Part shown: positions 13,828 to 25,400 of the stretch, piece after piece
How the letters are laid out: each line of letters begins with the position of its first letter
Position numbering within the stretch: the first letter of the stretch is position 1
Assembly: GCA_031216445.1 (NCBI GenBank)
Contig: CM062206.1
Location: 9,122,001-9,186,000, forward strand
Direction: 5' to 3'
Source of the DNA: Lateolabrax maculatus
Lineage: Eukaryota > Chordata > Actinopteri > Acropomatiformes > Lateolabracidae
Length of the DNA: 64,000 nt
Translations under genes and position numbers: made by a program
The notes under the pieces: generated by a model
Seen by the model: only the letters and a program-made list of their open reading frames with translations
Told to the model about the DNA's origin: nothing
The model's database searches: none

Positions 13828-15085
13828 AGCTGGGTTTTGTTTACAATGAGCATTACAACCTCACCCTTAGTCTTGTGTCCTGGTTATGATCTTTTTTTTT
13901 GTGTATTTTCCCCTATATTAGAGGCTTCCTCTTCCATCACGTCCTCGGCTTCATATTCTCTGAGAAATGATCCAAAAAGAGATCATGTTCCTCATTTACA
14001 ATTAGCTGCTTGCACATGGTGGTCACATGCCACAGAATAACATGTGAGCAATAGACCAAAACTAGCAGCACTGATGAGTGTTTGATCATGTGGTGGTTGA
14101 ATCGAGTTTGTGTTAATTCCCATAACAGCTGTAATATTTTGGCTGTAATGTTTGTTTTTCTTGATTGGAGAAGTGAGATTTGTGAGAGAGAAGGAAATGT
14201 TGAAAGTGTGACTGTAACTGGATGTGATATCTTGACATGTTTTCAGTAGTTTGGAATAGTTGATTCAGGTAGGGGAAGGCAGGAAAAAGATTGGAAAAAA
14301 TATTTTTCAATTGTAGTCATCATTAAATGTTTGGATAGCTAGTGTGAAGTGTGTCAATACACCTCTTGGTGATCAGATGTAAGAAAACGCATATTTTACA
14401 GCGTTTAGTTAAACATTGGTCAATACTGATCTGAACACAACACACAGGTTAAATGATTACTTTCCTGGTGTCTGTTGGGCAATCACGCAACTGGACACAT
14501 ACTCTATAAGCAGTAGACAAATCATTCGGTTCCTGTCTTCCCAACCAAAGGCAAAATTGTATTTTCTGATTGTGTATCACCTGGTTGACACAGGCACAAG
14601 ATCTTTCAAAGCTTTTGTGAACCATCAGACACAAAGTTAGACCATTGCAGCCAGGGATGCTAAAGCCCAAACACTGTCCCCAAACTCCTGCTGCTGAGGG
14701 ATTAATCTTGCACTGGTACTCTCTGGCCCTGATGAAGGCTTGTTTACTCAAACATGTCAACATAAGAAATAATCCCGATAGTGCTGTCTCTGAGCAAAAT
14801 GCACCATACTCCTGGTAAACATTAGAACTTTCACTCTTCAACACAACTTTCAAAGGTTACAATTCTGTGAATACAAGACTGTGCTCAGTTTTATTTGCAT
14901 CAGATAATTTCTAGTTTCAGTGAAGAGGAGCCCAAATATAGCTTGGGAACCAGAAGAATCGGCAAGCTCATGTTTTATTTTCTCTGGCAGATATGTCTGG
15001 CCCCTCTCCCATTTAGACTGATTTCATCGGTACAGGTATTTGGGCAAGCAAATCACAACTGTTTATCTAGTATGAGGCTGGTTTA
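13828..15085. other. Intergenic DNA, no gene recognised
   Basis: Non-coding, AT-rich. The longest minus-strand open frame (14449-14853, 134 codons) has no recognisable domain and a composition typical of chance translation. A 'ccctgatgaaggctt' phrase near 14728 resembles wording found in some fish repeats, but it is too short to classify. Confidence 0.5.
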
Positions 15086-15420
15086 ATACGATGACTGACA
15101 GAGCGGAACGCCTTTCAGGCATCTGTATAAATAACCAAGATGGCGGCCACCGATGCGGAACGTTCCACGGCCGGCTACAGCGGCAGTATTAAATGGACGG
15201 TAAATTTTCTTTAAAAAAAGAACAAAGAACTGCAGTTAAACTTTATGTTGATAAGGAATATGTGTTTGACGTATTTTGTGACATGACATACCGTACCACA
15301 GGACGGCATTTTGTTTCTCTGATTGGATGTCTCTGCCTGAAAGTTGAAAAATATGCTTATGCAGATGAAAGGACTTGCATGCCAATCCTGACGAAATAAC
15401 TAATTAAAACCAAACTTATG
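15086..15420 (+). pseudogene. Broken helicase-like ORF, probably transposon-derived
   Basis: An ATG at 15140 in a good context (ccaagATGGcgg) opens MAATDAERSTAGYSGSIKW and then reaches a stop at 15212. A different frame from 15193 to 15399 reads DGKFSLKKEQRTAVKLYV and continues DKEYVFDVF. The switch at about 15196 looks like a single-base deletion between SIKW and DGKFS. The FSLKKEQ...DVF wording resembles the opening of RecQ-type superfamily 2 helicases, where a Walker A GxGKS motif would follow. None follows here, so the fragment is inactive. The small GC-rich start looks unlike its surroundings. A decayed mobile-element ORF is the most likely reading; the first exon of an unknown gene is the alternative. 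Confidence 0.38.
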
Positions 15421-15534
15421 AGAAAGATTAACACTTGAACACACATCAGCATGATATAACTACTTAAAATGACAGAAACCATGTATTTGACGAGTACTTT
15501 ATTTTTAAACTTTTGATTTCAATTCTTTTGTCCG

Positions 15535-15670
15535 GCCCATGAACCATCTGCTAACATGGTGGGGGGTGGGGTTTATGATCTATACTGGAACCAGCCACTA
15601 GGGAGCTATGGAAAAGTTTTGGCCTCACTTTTGGGGATCTGTGATATCATCCATCTTTATAGCGCTACAT
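15535..15670 (+). repeat. Dispersed fish repeat fragment
   Basis: The phrases 'tatactggaaccagccacta', 'tttggcctcacttttgggga' and 'catccatctttat' match a short dispersed repeat that I recall as abundant in percomorph genomes ('ctgcagccagccaccagggg...' type). No coding capacity. Identification is from memory. Confidence 0.5.
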
Positions 15671-15947
15671 GTCGAGTGCCATCTACTTCCATCAAAGAGA
15701 AGGCAGACATCTCTATAGCTGATATTTCTACATCTCGAAAATATGTATTATTGATGGATACTTTTAGTCAAAATACTGCTTCCAAAGTCAAGAATTACAA
15801 TTACAGTTAAAATTGTTACTGATTATTTTCTGTCCATTGACTTTACTTTAATCAACCTGCTATTTTTGGCAGTAGATAATGTGTGTTTTTTTTTTAATAT
15901 GATGCACTCTAAGTAACTATAGGCCAACAATAACACCAGCTGTTATT

Positions 15948-16050
15948 ATCACACACATAGACACAGAAAAGCTGTGTATGTGACAATAACACACACACAC
16001 AAACACACACACGGATGCATACACACGCCCAGGGTGTGTGTGTGTGTGTT
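15948..16050. repeat. Inverted CA / TG microsatellite pair
   Basis: A (CA)n tract at 15989-16012 is followed, after a short spacer, by a (GT)n tract at 16034-16049. The two arms are complementary and could fold back. An imperfect smaller inverted repeat (cacatagacacag / ctgtgtatgtg) lies just upstream, at about 15953-15982. The pair sits roughly 110 bp before the CpG-rich promoter. Confidence 0.85.
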
Positions 16051-16159
16051 TCGTTGCCGCAGATTCCCGCCCGGCTTCCCATCCGCGGTCAACCCCAGTC
16101 ATAATCCAGCCATGCATCATCTATTCTTACAACTGACTGAGTCCCATCCGCATGATGTG

Positions 16160-16660
16160 AAATCACACACTGACCCCTGCGTCACAGCAGGCCCCGCCCC
16201 CCCGCCGAGCGACGCCGCGCCGACCCCGTGACTGACAGCCGATCCGACCAATCGCGACCGGAGTCCCCGCTCCTCGCGCGTCGCACTGGCCAATCGGAGC
16301 GAGCTGGTGGGCGGAACCACCGAGGGCCTGGCGTTCACGTTCGGTTGCGCAGGTAAGCCCTGGATGGGATTTTGTGAGTTTTTCCTCTAACACGTTATTT
16401 ATTGTTCACTCTGTGATTTATAGCGCAGCGTTGTACGCGCCCGTGTCTGTTAAAATAAGTCGTTTTCGGTCGGTAACGGCCGTCTGTTGGTGCTAGCCCA
16501 GCTCAGTGTGCTGCAGTGCAAAGTATCCCAAGCTGAGAGAACAACGGTGATTTTCCACTATTACAACTACTGTTTATTAATTGTGATTAATGGCCGTATT
16601 GACAGGTAGAAAAGGCGGCCTTTTCAGTGCACGTTGAAAACCGTCAGAGCATCCCGGCTG
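16160..16660 (+). promoter_or_regulatory. CpG-rich core promoter of diaph2
   Basis: The only strongly CpG-dense block in the window. It contains a GC box (gccccgcccc, 16191-16200), CCAAT boxes at 16248-16252 and 16290-16294, and a second GC box (ggtgggcgg, 16306-16314). CpGs remain frequent through about 16650. No TATA box is evident, so a TATA-less dispersed start is expected. The block lies about 1 kb upstream of the diaph2 start codon. It could also fire leftwards, but no gene is visible on the minus strand. Confidence 0.75.
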
Positions 16661-17019
16661 CCATGAAACCCGCTCATTGTCGCTTACCAATACGTTATTG
16701 CTAAGTTACACGGTTGTAAGTTTGCTTTCTCCCACAGTTTAGCCTGTTTTTTTTTTTTTCCAAACACAGGGCTTTGTCTGTAAGTGTGAAAACCCCCCAC
16801 GGGGTTACATCTGTAACCGAGCAGTGCGAAGCTGCCCCTGACATGTTTGTTTACGTCTGTTTCCCCGTTCATCTGCTGGCTCCTCTGGATGCCTCTGCAC
16901 TCCGCATACTAACCAGCCTGCTCAGGGAAACACGTGTTAAAGGCAAACATTTGTGCAGCTTGACGCCCGGAGACTTTGCGATAGACTAATTAATTGTTCT
17001 TTACGTGCTGTCCTGGCAG
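16353..17019 (+). other. Possible 5' UTR intron
   Basis: A consensus GTAAGC donor follows CAG at 16353, just downstream of the CCAAT and GC boxes. A good acceptor (tgctgtcctggcag) ends at 17019. Splicing would join a short untranslated exon ending at 16352 to the ATG-bearing exon starting at 17020. This is inferred from splice signals only. An unspliced leader starting nearer the ATG is equally possible without transcript data. Confidence 0.4.
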
Positions 17020-17296
17020 TTGCAGGGAGACTTTACCCGCTGTGAGACATCAGGACGGACACCATCCCACCACACCTCTCCTTCCCCTTCCTCGACTGTT
17101 GGAGACTCCTCGGGAGCGACTTGAAAGTGGCCAACTTTGATTTTTATTTATTTTTTAAAACATAATGGATTTTAAGAAGACCTAACCTGGATGGTTTGCC
17201 GTGCAAGTGTTGTTAGAAACCTGCTGGGGAAGTTTGCCAACTTTTGAGGAGGTCGCGCTCAGTCTTTTTCTGGAGGGGAACTAACTCAGAGCCAAA
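17020..17296 (+). promoter_or_regulatory. 5' leader of diaph2 with two upstream ORFs
   Basis: The segment upstream of the start ATG in the same presumed exon. It contains two upstream ATGs, each with its own stop before the main start. The first spans 17165-17185 (six codons plus stop). The second spans 17191-17247 (18 codons plus stop). The main ATG has the best context of the three. Short upstream ORFs usually lower or condition translation of the main frame; that effect here is inferred. The true 5' end is unknown. Confidence 0.6.
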
Positions 17297-17380
17297 ATGG
17301 ATCAAGCCAGCGGTGGGGAGGACCCGAATAAACCCTCCAAAAAGAAGTCCAGCGAGGACGAGGGGAAAAACAAAAAGCTG
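17297..17380 (+). CDS. diaph2: diaph2 coding exon 1 (start Met, 28 codons)
   Basis: First coding exon of a diaphanous-related formin, an actin nucleator and elongator controlled by Rho-family GTPases. The ATG at 17297 has a strong vertebrate context (A at -3, G at +4). The 28 codons begin MDQASGGEDPNKPSKKK and end KNKKL, giving a hydrophilic tail with a lysine cluster. The exon ends at a GT donor (gtaggt, 17381) in phase 0. The ending resembles the human DIAPH2 tail just before its NIQIKTLADD segment, recalled from memory. In this family the basic N-terminus can contribute to membrane association; that role here is inference. The tail alone is too divergent to assign; identity comes from exons 2 to 5, which read on in the same frame. 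Confidence 0.88.
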
Positions 17381-19664
17381 GTAGGTATTCAGATTTTGCA
17401 TGGGGGTAGTGTGCCATACACTTTCACATCCTGTAATCCCACAAGCAAGGGCTCATTACACTCTCAGCTGTAGTAAGACTGAGGAAGTTGCACTACTCCA
17501 CAGTTGCAGAAAAGTTTCACCACTGTGCATCTTTCTTCTTCGTAAAAACTCCTTTATTAAGCCATTGCATTGAAGATTTAGCCTCTCTAACAGCTTTATA
17601 GTTGTTAGTCAGTCAGCATTGTCCTCATGGTGAAGTCAAATCCAATTTAGTGGACACAGAACTCCGGCACAGTTAGTAAACAGCATGTCGTCAATACAGC
17701 ACGTCTCTGTTTACTGCAGGATGAGGCTCAAAAAGTTATTGATGTGTTGTTATTACTATTTAATGTAGCCTAATTCAGAGGGGCTAATAGCTGTTAAAGT
17801 TGAGCAAAAGAGATAGTGTTTCACTGAGTGCTTTACCTTTGAAAGCACTTAGTACATCATGTGATTATCTCCCCGTCAATACGTCTCCTGAAAGTTCTTT
17901 GAAGAGCACACTTGTTGTGACAGTCGGGCTTTAATATATATTTTTTGATACATACACAAAGAAGAGGTTGTTACAGGATGACTCATGCCAATGGGTGATG
18001 TACGTGTGGTTTGTGGTGGTTTTATGAAGTGTGTGAGTGTGTGTGATTGATAAAACTTATCCTTAGTAAGGCGGGTCAGTATAATCAGCACAATAAATGA
18101 CAGTGACAGAAGGACAGTGTCTATTAGATAACAACTGAAAACTACAACGACATTCATTTCATTTATAGCCTCTCTGTTGGCTTGGCCTAGTGGAATAGTT
18201 TATGTAGAGGGAGGAGTGTGCTTATTTAGAAAGAAGGGCAACCCTGAGTCTGCATCATTGGAGCGCTGGTGCCATTAAGCTATTCCTGCATGCCGTTCAT
18301 TGCCTGGAAATGAGATCAGAAGATTTCCGAAATATGGCGGTAGTGTCGGTGGTAATGGTAGAGGTGCTGTCTTCAGCTTCTACTTTAACTTCACTTCTGA
18401 CAACGCATGCCGTGCTTTAACATTTGTGTGCAAACAACAACTTTGGCTGTGATTGTGTAAACAGTGTCCCTTACTTCCAAGAACATCCATAGTCTACACT
18501 TAAGTGTGTAAAACTGTAAAGCTAAACTATATAACTGAGTGTGTTAAGTGCATGTCACTGCATACACACTGCCAGCAGCTGTAGGAACCAGTGGTTGAAG
18601 GTGATTTTCTGTGACGAAAGACAAAAAAAACAAACTTTGGCTGCTGTTGATAATCGTTTCTGCTTTTCCACGATTGTCACTGTGGAAAGCTTGGCTGCTG
18701 TTGAACTTTTTGGATGACGTTGCCTCTCAACAGCCAATAATTGACTACTAGTAGCGTTGCTTTATTTTTGCCTTTCACTGAACTGTGGTTGTTTGCTACC
18801 AAACTAGGAAATGAAGAAGGCACAGTTTAGATTGACTGTTTTTATCTTTGTATGTATGAAAACATAGAGGCTGACCGCTAATGGCTTTTTAACACCTCAG
18901 TTGTTTACTTGGGTGGTGTTCCTTGTTGCTGTGGTATGCAGCTGTCCTAAAACTGAGACATGAGGAGGAAAACATTACCACTGCTGTGTTTCAGTTGAAG
19001 GGTCTCAAACTTATAATCACTGGTTGTGTTTCAGCGAAGTTAAGGTTAGGGAAAATGTGACCATAATGACTGCCAGACAGGAAATCTGGACTGAAATGCA
19101 CTCAAAGAGCTATAGTACGAAAGGGTGTTGTCCTGAGAAATCAGAGAGAAACTGCCTGCAACTCTTGAATATCCTGCCTCCCAAGTTTAATATTGTTTGC
19201 AGGGTGTCAGCATGATGTAAGCACTAGTGAGAAGTCTCTATAAGTTCACTGCTTTTTGTTCCTTAAAGTGGTCTCAGGGCTAGGCCCGTTGCCTGTTGCT
19301 CAATCATCCAAGCAGAGCAGTCATAGGCAAAGGAAGCCTGAACTGTGGCTCTTCCAAAAATCTCAACTCAGAGTTTGGGGGAGGAAGTAATCATTCATCT
19401 CTGGGTGGAGCCACGATCTGTCCTCTTCTGTTTATCCCCACTTTTTAACTTTCCCACTGTATAGTGTGGCTCCAAGCCTGTTTGCACACATGTAAATAGG
19501 CTGAAAAGTAAAAACATGAAGGTGTGTGTGTTTTTTAATCAGCAAAACTGCATCTGTTTTAAAGTGACAATGGAAACAAACATAGAATAAAAATTCTTTG
19601 CAGAGGTCTATCAGACGATAATGTCATGTCATATTGACAAAATAATGTTCTTTCTCATGGTTGG

Positions 19665-20010
19665 ACACTTTAAAGGGATGATTAAGATTTTTTGAAGTGT
19701 GGTTGTACGAGGTACTTAAACATAGTCAGTGTATCACCTACAATAGATGGCGGTCGGCACGCCCGTAGTTTGGAGAAGCAGGGAGCTGCACCAGCATGTT
19801 GGCTAAGCAATGTACTGCTGTGGTCGGGGTCAACAGCAAAATGTGTTTTAGCCACCTAAAAACAGTCCACCTAAAAAAAATGTCAATATAAGTTTAAGCG
19901 TGTGCTATATTTAAAATATTTTCCCTGCTTTTCCTTGCAGTGAGACCCTTTCTGACCGGGAGCTGAAGCTGTTATATAGATTTAACAAAAACAGTAATTT
20001 TACCACCCGG
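19665..20010 (+). mobile_element. Non-autonomous element remnant, common fish type
   Basis: Phrases such as 'gaagtgtggttgtacgaggt', 'agatggcggtcggcacgccc' and 'gctaagcaatgtactgctgt' match a dispersed element I recall from many percomorph genomes. 'gggagctgaagctgttata' and 'aattttaccacccggaacac' continue it. The right boundary is not clear; related wording may run on to about 20450. No open frame of note. Confidence 0.5.
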
Positions 20011-21989
20011 AACACAGTTGTAGCTGCCTTGATCTGTTTGTTTGTTTGTGTTATTTACTCGTACTTTACCGTTTTTTACCATATATGGGGATATAGGATT
20101 ACATTCCTGACGTGCGATGTAATTTGTGAGGGTGTGTTCCAGACACAATGATGTTGTTATATCTATCATGAGTAAGATTAAAGTAGAGGTTGTCACTCCC
20201 ATTTCACACTCAGATGTGTTGAAAAGTACAGTACTGTTTGCATAACCAATAAGCAAAGTGGCAAACACCGGCAGTTTGGTCTCAGCAAAGTCAAACCAGT
20301 CTTTAGAGGAGAAACACGGAAAGCTGTATGTTTGTCTAACAAGTCACCGGGCAAGCTTACATCACAGCAACACCATTTAGGCTTTGGGCCCAGAATGTAC
20401 ATGCTCAACACAGCCAAGGACATTATAATAATACCACAATGTTCAGAGATAAAGATAATTCCAAACTTTTCTGTTGTTTGTAGCTATACCTTGTGAAATG
20501 TCCTTTTCTTGGTGTTGTAAAAACACAACATCCAAAAAAAACAGACAGATGGAATGAGGTAAAAGGAATTCAGGGGAAACCAGTTTGACAGAAAGGGAGA
20601 AAAAAATCACTCCTCTGCATACCAGAGTAAAAGATGACCTCACACAGAAGGAGAACGTCATCCCACTGCATTGACATGTATTATGTCCCTCTATATATGT
20701 AGCATCTTTTGATTGCTTTAATATAGTGAAATGTTGAGGACTTTTAGGTTTAGCTTCTGTTCGTTATGTGAACCATGGTTACAGTAATTAAAGACAAGAA
20801 GCTAACATTTAATTTACAATGAATAAATAGATTGTGTCCTGTGGATCTTCATCATGTAGTTCGGCATTTAGTGCAACTTTAAATTTACCATAAGATATAT
20901 ATCTGTTCTAAACACTTAGTATCTTATCACATTGATCACAAACCTAATGACCCAGAAACATACATGATGTGAGGAGGAATAATGTTGTAAACAGCTTTGC
21001 TGTAATTTCGGAGAATCAGTTCTAAAGTAGCAGTAATATAATAGAATGAGAGATTCACTGAACGGAGATACGTCCGTTGTTTTCAATAGAATGCTCCCAT
21101 GGAAGACATTTTCATGCTGAAGTACACATATTTATTAAAGGCTTTAGCTGCACTTCTGCAAGTTTGTAAAACTGTGATTGGTATTCAACAATCAATAACG
21201 CTCTGTTTAAAATGATAAATGGTTGTCGGTTAAACTTGAAATTTGTAATGACAATGCAGAAGTACCAATCTTCATCATCTGCATTGTGTTTGTTAGATAA
21301 TTTCATCCTGCGTGTAATCAGTCAGCCAAAAGACTGATTCATGTTTGTTTTTACAGGCTATGCTTGGTTTTGCTTTCTATTATCTATAACAAAAGCGTGA
21401 TCAGTATATCAAAGGTCATTTCTCTGTGAATGAGTGAAAGGGAAACTGATGAGTGGTTTGAAAGATAACTGTGACAAGTGTCTACTTGCTTTTTCTTTTT
21501 TTACCAGTCCTCTACACATACACTGCAAATAAGTGGAATAGTTGGTTAGTATCTTAGTGGTTAAGGTCTGAATGAACATGAAGTATGGTGAATCACCAGG
21601 ATTTATAATATGAAATCATAACAGCACATTAAAGAGTAGTAAGACAAGGCACAGGGGTCCCATTCATGTGAGTCCCTGCTAATATAGGCTCTTCATGGGT
21701 AGTAAAAGTGATCAAACTTGCCAAACCAGCTGGACTGTGGGACCATAACACAAATCTCTATTTAATGCAAAACAAAGTTGGCACTGTGAGAAGTAGTGGG
21801 AGAAATGCATGGACACGCATAGGTAATAAAAACTAAATTAAGAATAGGACACATTTTTGAACACAAATGCACCTGAGTGGTCAGTAGATATACAGTAAAT
21901 ATTGTGAAACGCAAAATATGTTGCTATGCTGTGGCTATGATAGGGACTTTCTACTGGGGCATAAGGGCGCTGCAGGATGACACAATGTT

Positions 21990-22440
21990 AAGCTGGTATT
22001 TTTGTTATAAGTGTTAGCCGGTCACAAAAACTGTTACTGAGCTCAGTTCACTGTGCTGCGTGCTACCTACCAGCTACAGGTAGACTACAAGCCAGGTGCC
22101 TCTAGTGATCCCTAACCTTGTTGGAGCGAGCCACAGCCTGGGGAGGTAACGGTGAAACTGTGTGGAAATACTTCAGATACCAGGCAAAAGGCCCACACAA
22201 ACCTAAAAAACACAAGTGAGCCTGTATGCACAAGATGTTACAGTGCTTTATTACCAACAAAAAGTGCTATGCAACGCTGTCCAACCCCCTGAAAGACCCA
22301 CATCCTGCCACCATTTCAATAACACCGCAACGTTTAACAATGTTGGACTTACTTTTGACAGCCATGTGTTTTTTTTTTCTCATTTCTAATGCGGCAAGCG
22401 AACTCGAAGCTGGCTAACTGTACCATGTCCAAACAGCCGT
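21990..22440 (+). mobile_element. Probable repeat segment in intron 1
   Basis: A moderately GC-rich patch ('ctgttactgagctcagttca', 'acgctgtccaaccccctgaa', 'cggcaagcgaactcgaagct') inside AT-rich intron. Its wording resembles internal parts of dispersed fish elements and may belong to the same insertion as 19665-20010. Boundaries and class are uncertain. Confidence 0.35.
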
Positions 22441-25400
22441 TGTTAATGAAACAAAAAACAACCCAAAAAAATCTAATATTGGTACCTTTCAGAGTACTGT
22501 AATTTCAGTATTAACTAACAATTTCCAGTAACTTTTGGTTTTATTAAATTAATGTTATTTCATGTTTTTGTGTTATTGGTGAAATTGTGTTGCAAAAGGC
22601 CTTCAGAAAATATTGAGTAAACAACTTTTTCTACAGTTGAAGAGAGACCGTGAACTCGACACAAGAAGCCTAAAAATCGAGCAGAAGGAAAAGCTGGCAT
22701 ATTGTCAAAATTTGGCACATTTGCAATGTCCATTATGTTCTGTCAGGTTTTATTTGAGAGTGTTTGCAATTTGTAATTAACCCTTATTAATTAAATTGGG
22801 ACTTAATGATTGTAATCATGCTTGTCATTTAGGTAGTCATTAAAGTAATTAAGGCTTCAGTAATGAATGGACAGTTCAGCTTGACTTAAGCAGCGGCGAC
22901 TTTAATATGAGACCCTGAAGATGTGAGAGCTTAGTGGAAAGGCAAACACTACGTTTCATTCTGTGGGCTACGGAGAAACTGTATGCACACACAGTTGTTT
23001 TAAAGTGTGTTTCGATAATATACATTTATTTATCATTTACTGTCAGTTTAATCAAATTAATCATATAATGAATTCATTTTTTTAAATATCGCAAGGCCTC
23101 ATAGAATTTTTGTTACCAAGAATAACATTACCAGGCATAATTTCTAAAATGCTTGTATGAAAACTGAAAATGGCAGTTATTTGACAGATAATGATGTTAA
23201 TTTGTGTCCCACCACACCTAAAGAGAGATTGCGATTCCCTGTATATTTATCAGGAACAGGCCTTAGTTTTTATGATTTTTGTCCACGTCACTCAGCTGTA
23301 CTACATATTGGGCTACAGACCAGATTTGAAAATAGGACATTTTTGTGTCAGAATCATACTACTAGGCAACGGTGTTGTTAACCTTAGTGCTTCTGACAGT
23401 TTTGACAGTATCACAGTGTGAATCATATTTAATGATTCACTGTGCCACCGTGCTGTTGGGAGCTGTGATATTTGATGCTTTTGACGCTTTGATACAAGAG
23501 CTTTAGGGAAGCCTCAGGGATCATTTTAGGTCATGTTGGCATGTGGTTAGTACAAGTTGTCAGCTTTACCTGCACTTGAGGCCTGTTTCGTATCGCCCAT
23601 CTCCTGTTTGGTCAATCGCACGTGCCGCATTGTATTTTTTCCCCATTCACATTACGTATCATTGAATGAATATAATCATGACCGTGTTAGGCAGACATGT
23701 GAGAAACGGCAGGAAACAAACCACATGTGAGTGTTTTAATGGCATTCAGGAAGTCGGAGAGAGGAAGCGGTGAAGAATGCTGAAGTCACACAGTGGAAGA
23801 AACTGACAGACTCGCTGCTCTAATGCTAATGTCATCTCTCTGAGATGAGCCCTATTCATGTACATTAATGGATTAGATCTAAGACTTAAGAATGTAAATT
23901 TATGTGGCTGCCTCAGTTACATATTAAAAATGCCTGAGTTAAGACGTATGTTGTATCAATGCACTCAAGTTTTCTCTGTGTAACAATACATGAATCAGCT
24001 TTGAATCAGGTCGTAGACGCATGCAGTAGTTTGATGATTCATGAGAATACTGTGTTTTGACTGAGCAGCTGCAGAGTCTGATGTAGGCCAGGATGTTGGG
24101 GCTTCCCAGCACTTGTATTATAGTGAATTTATTCACACTTTTTTAATCAGTCACGGTTTAAATATGAAACAGAATGTGACACGTGCTTTGATATACAGTG
24201 CAATACACTGTTTCACAGAAGAATGTGCTTGTTCTAACGGTATGTGGAGGGATTAAAGCAAGCTAATAGTGTATTTGAGGATTGAATCATTCAATTTAAA
24301 AGACGTCAATGCAGAAGGACGACCTACTGGCTGACAAATTAGACTCGATGCACTGCCTGATACATATCTAATGACAAGGATTGACACAGGAATCTTTTTT
24401 CTTTTTTTTAACTTAAAAGACTCAAAACTTAGCAGTGGTAATGTTGACCATCACAGATCACTATAGTTATATATAATTAGCCAGCAGCTTACTGATAACA
24501 ACAATGTTGTGAGTATACATGTTTTTGCTCGTGTCAGCAATTAGAGAAAAAGACTGGTTGAATAGATGCTAACAATGCTCAATAAAAGCTGGATTTTCAG
24601 TTCTATTTAGAATAAATCAGAATGATAATTTTGACAACATAAAGTTGCTGCAATTATATTAGTCTTTGCTTGATTTCTTATAATATAGTAGTATGTATAA
24701 TACAACTGTTATTTTTCTGTGATGTTAATTTAAGAAGATCTCTATACACTGACAATTTCCAACATCCAATCTTCTTACTTATTCAACTTTGTAACAGCTG
24801 CATATAATACCAACCCTTAAAGGTACAGAACTAGAGATTGTCTTTCAACAGAGAGCGAGATAACCTGAGGGCAGTGCTGTGCTAGTCTGCAGTCACATGG
24901 TCAGGCCATCCAGTGTGGAGGCATTCAAATCTTTGCGCTGCCAGCTTTTGTCTGCTTCCCCTTTTCAATAGTTGCTGTTTTAGGAAACTGTAAACAGTAC
25001 CAGCACTCTCCTGAAATAATAAAACCACCACAGACTCATGCCCTTTTAAAGTCTCTCCAGCTCTCGCAGAAATCTAGTGCATTCTTTGTTTTTTTCTTCT
25101 TTTTTAAATTGATTACAAGATTAAATTGATTCTGAAATGTTTTTGGAACTTATTGAAATGAAACAAGTAAAAGTATCTCAAAGTCAACACTGTGCATAAG
25201 AACTGAATCAACACTGCATCTGTTAAAACTTAATTTATTTGTTTAGGAGAATAGCTTGACATTCTGCTCTTGATTAAATTGTTCCTAATCCAGTTTGCTG
25301 AGAGGACAAGTGGGTCATTATGGTTTAAGTGTATGATGGATTTTTCTGTCCTCTGTTTGCCACATGTGTATGCTTGTGGCACTGCCTTCAGTCACAACAC

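Noticed and set aside
14449..14853. 134-codon minus-strand open frame
   Set aside because: No recognisable motif and no promoter or splice context; it overlaps a plus-strand open frame of similar quality.
16774..16989. Open frame just downstream of the CpG-rich promoter
   Set aside because: Falls within the proposed 5' UTR intron, begins at a non-ATG codon-like position relative to any transcript, and its peptide has no family resemblance.
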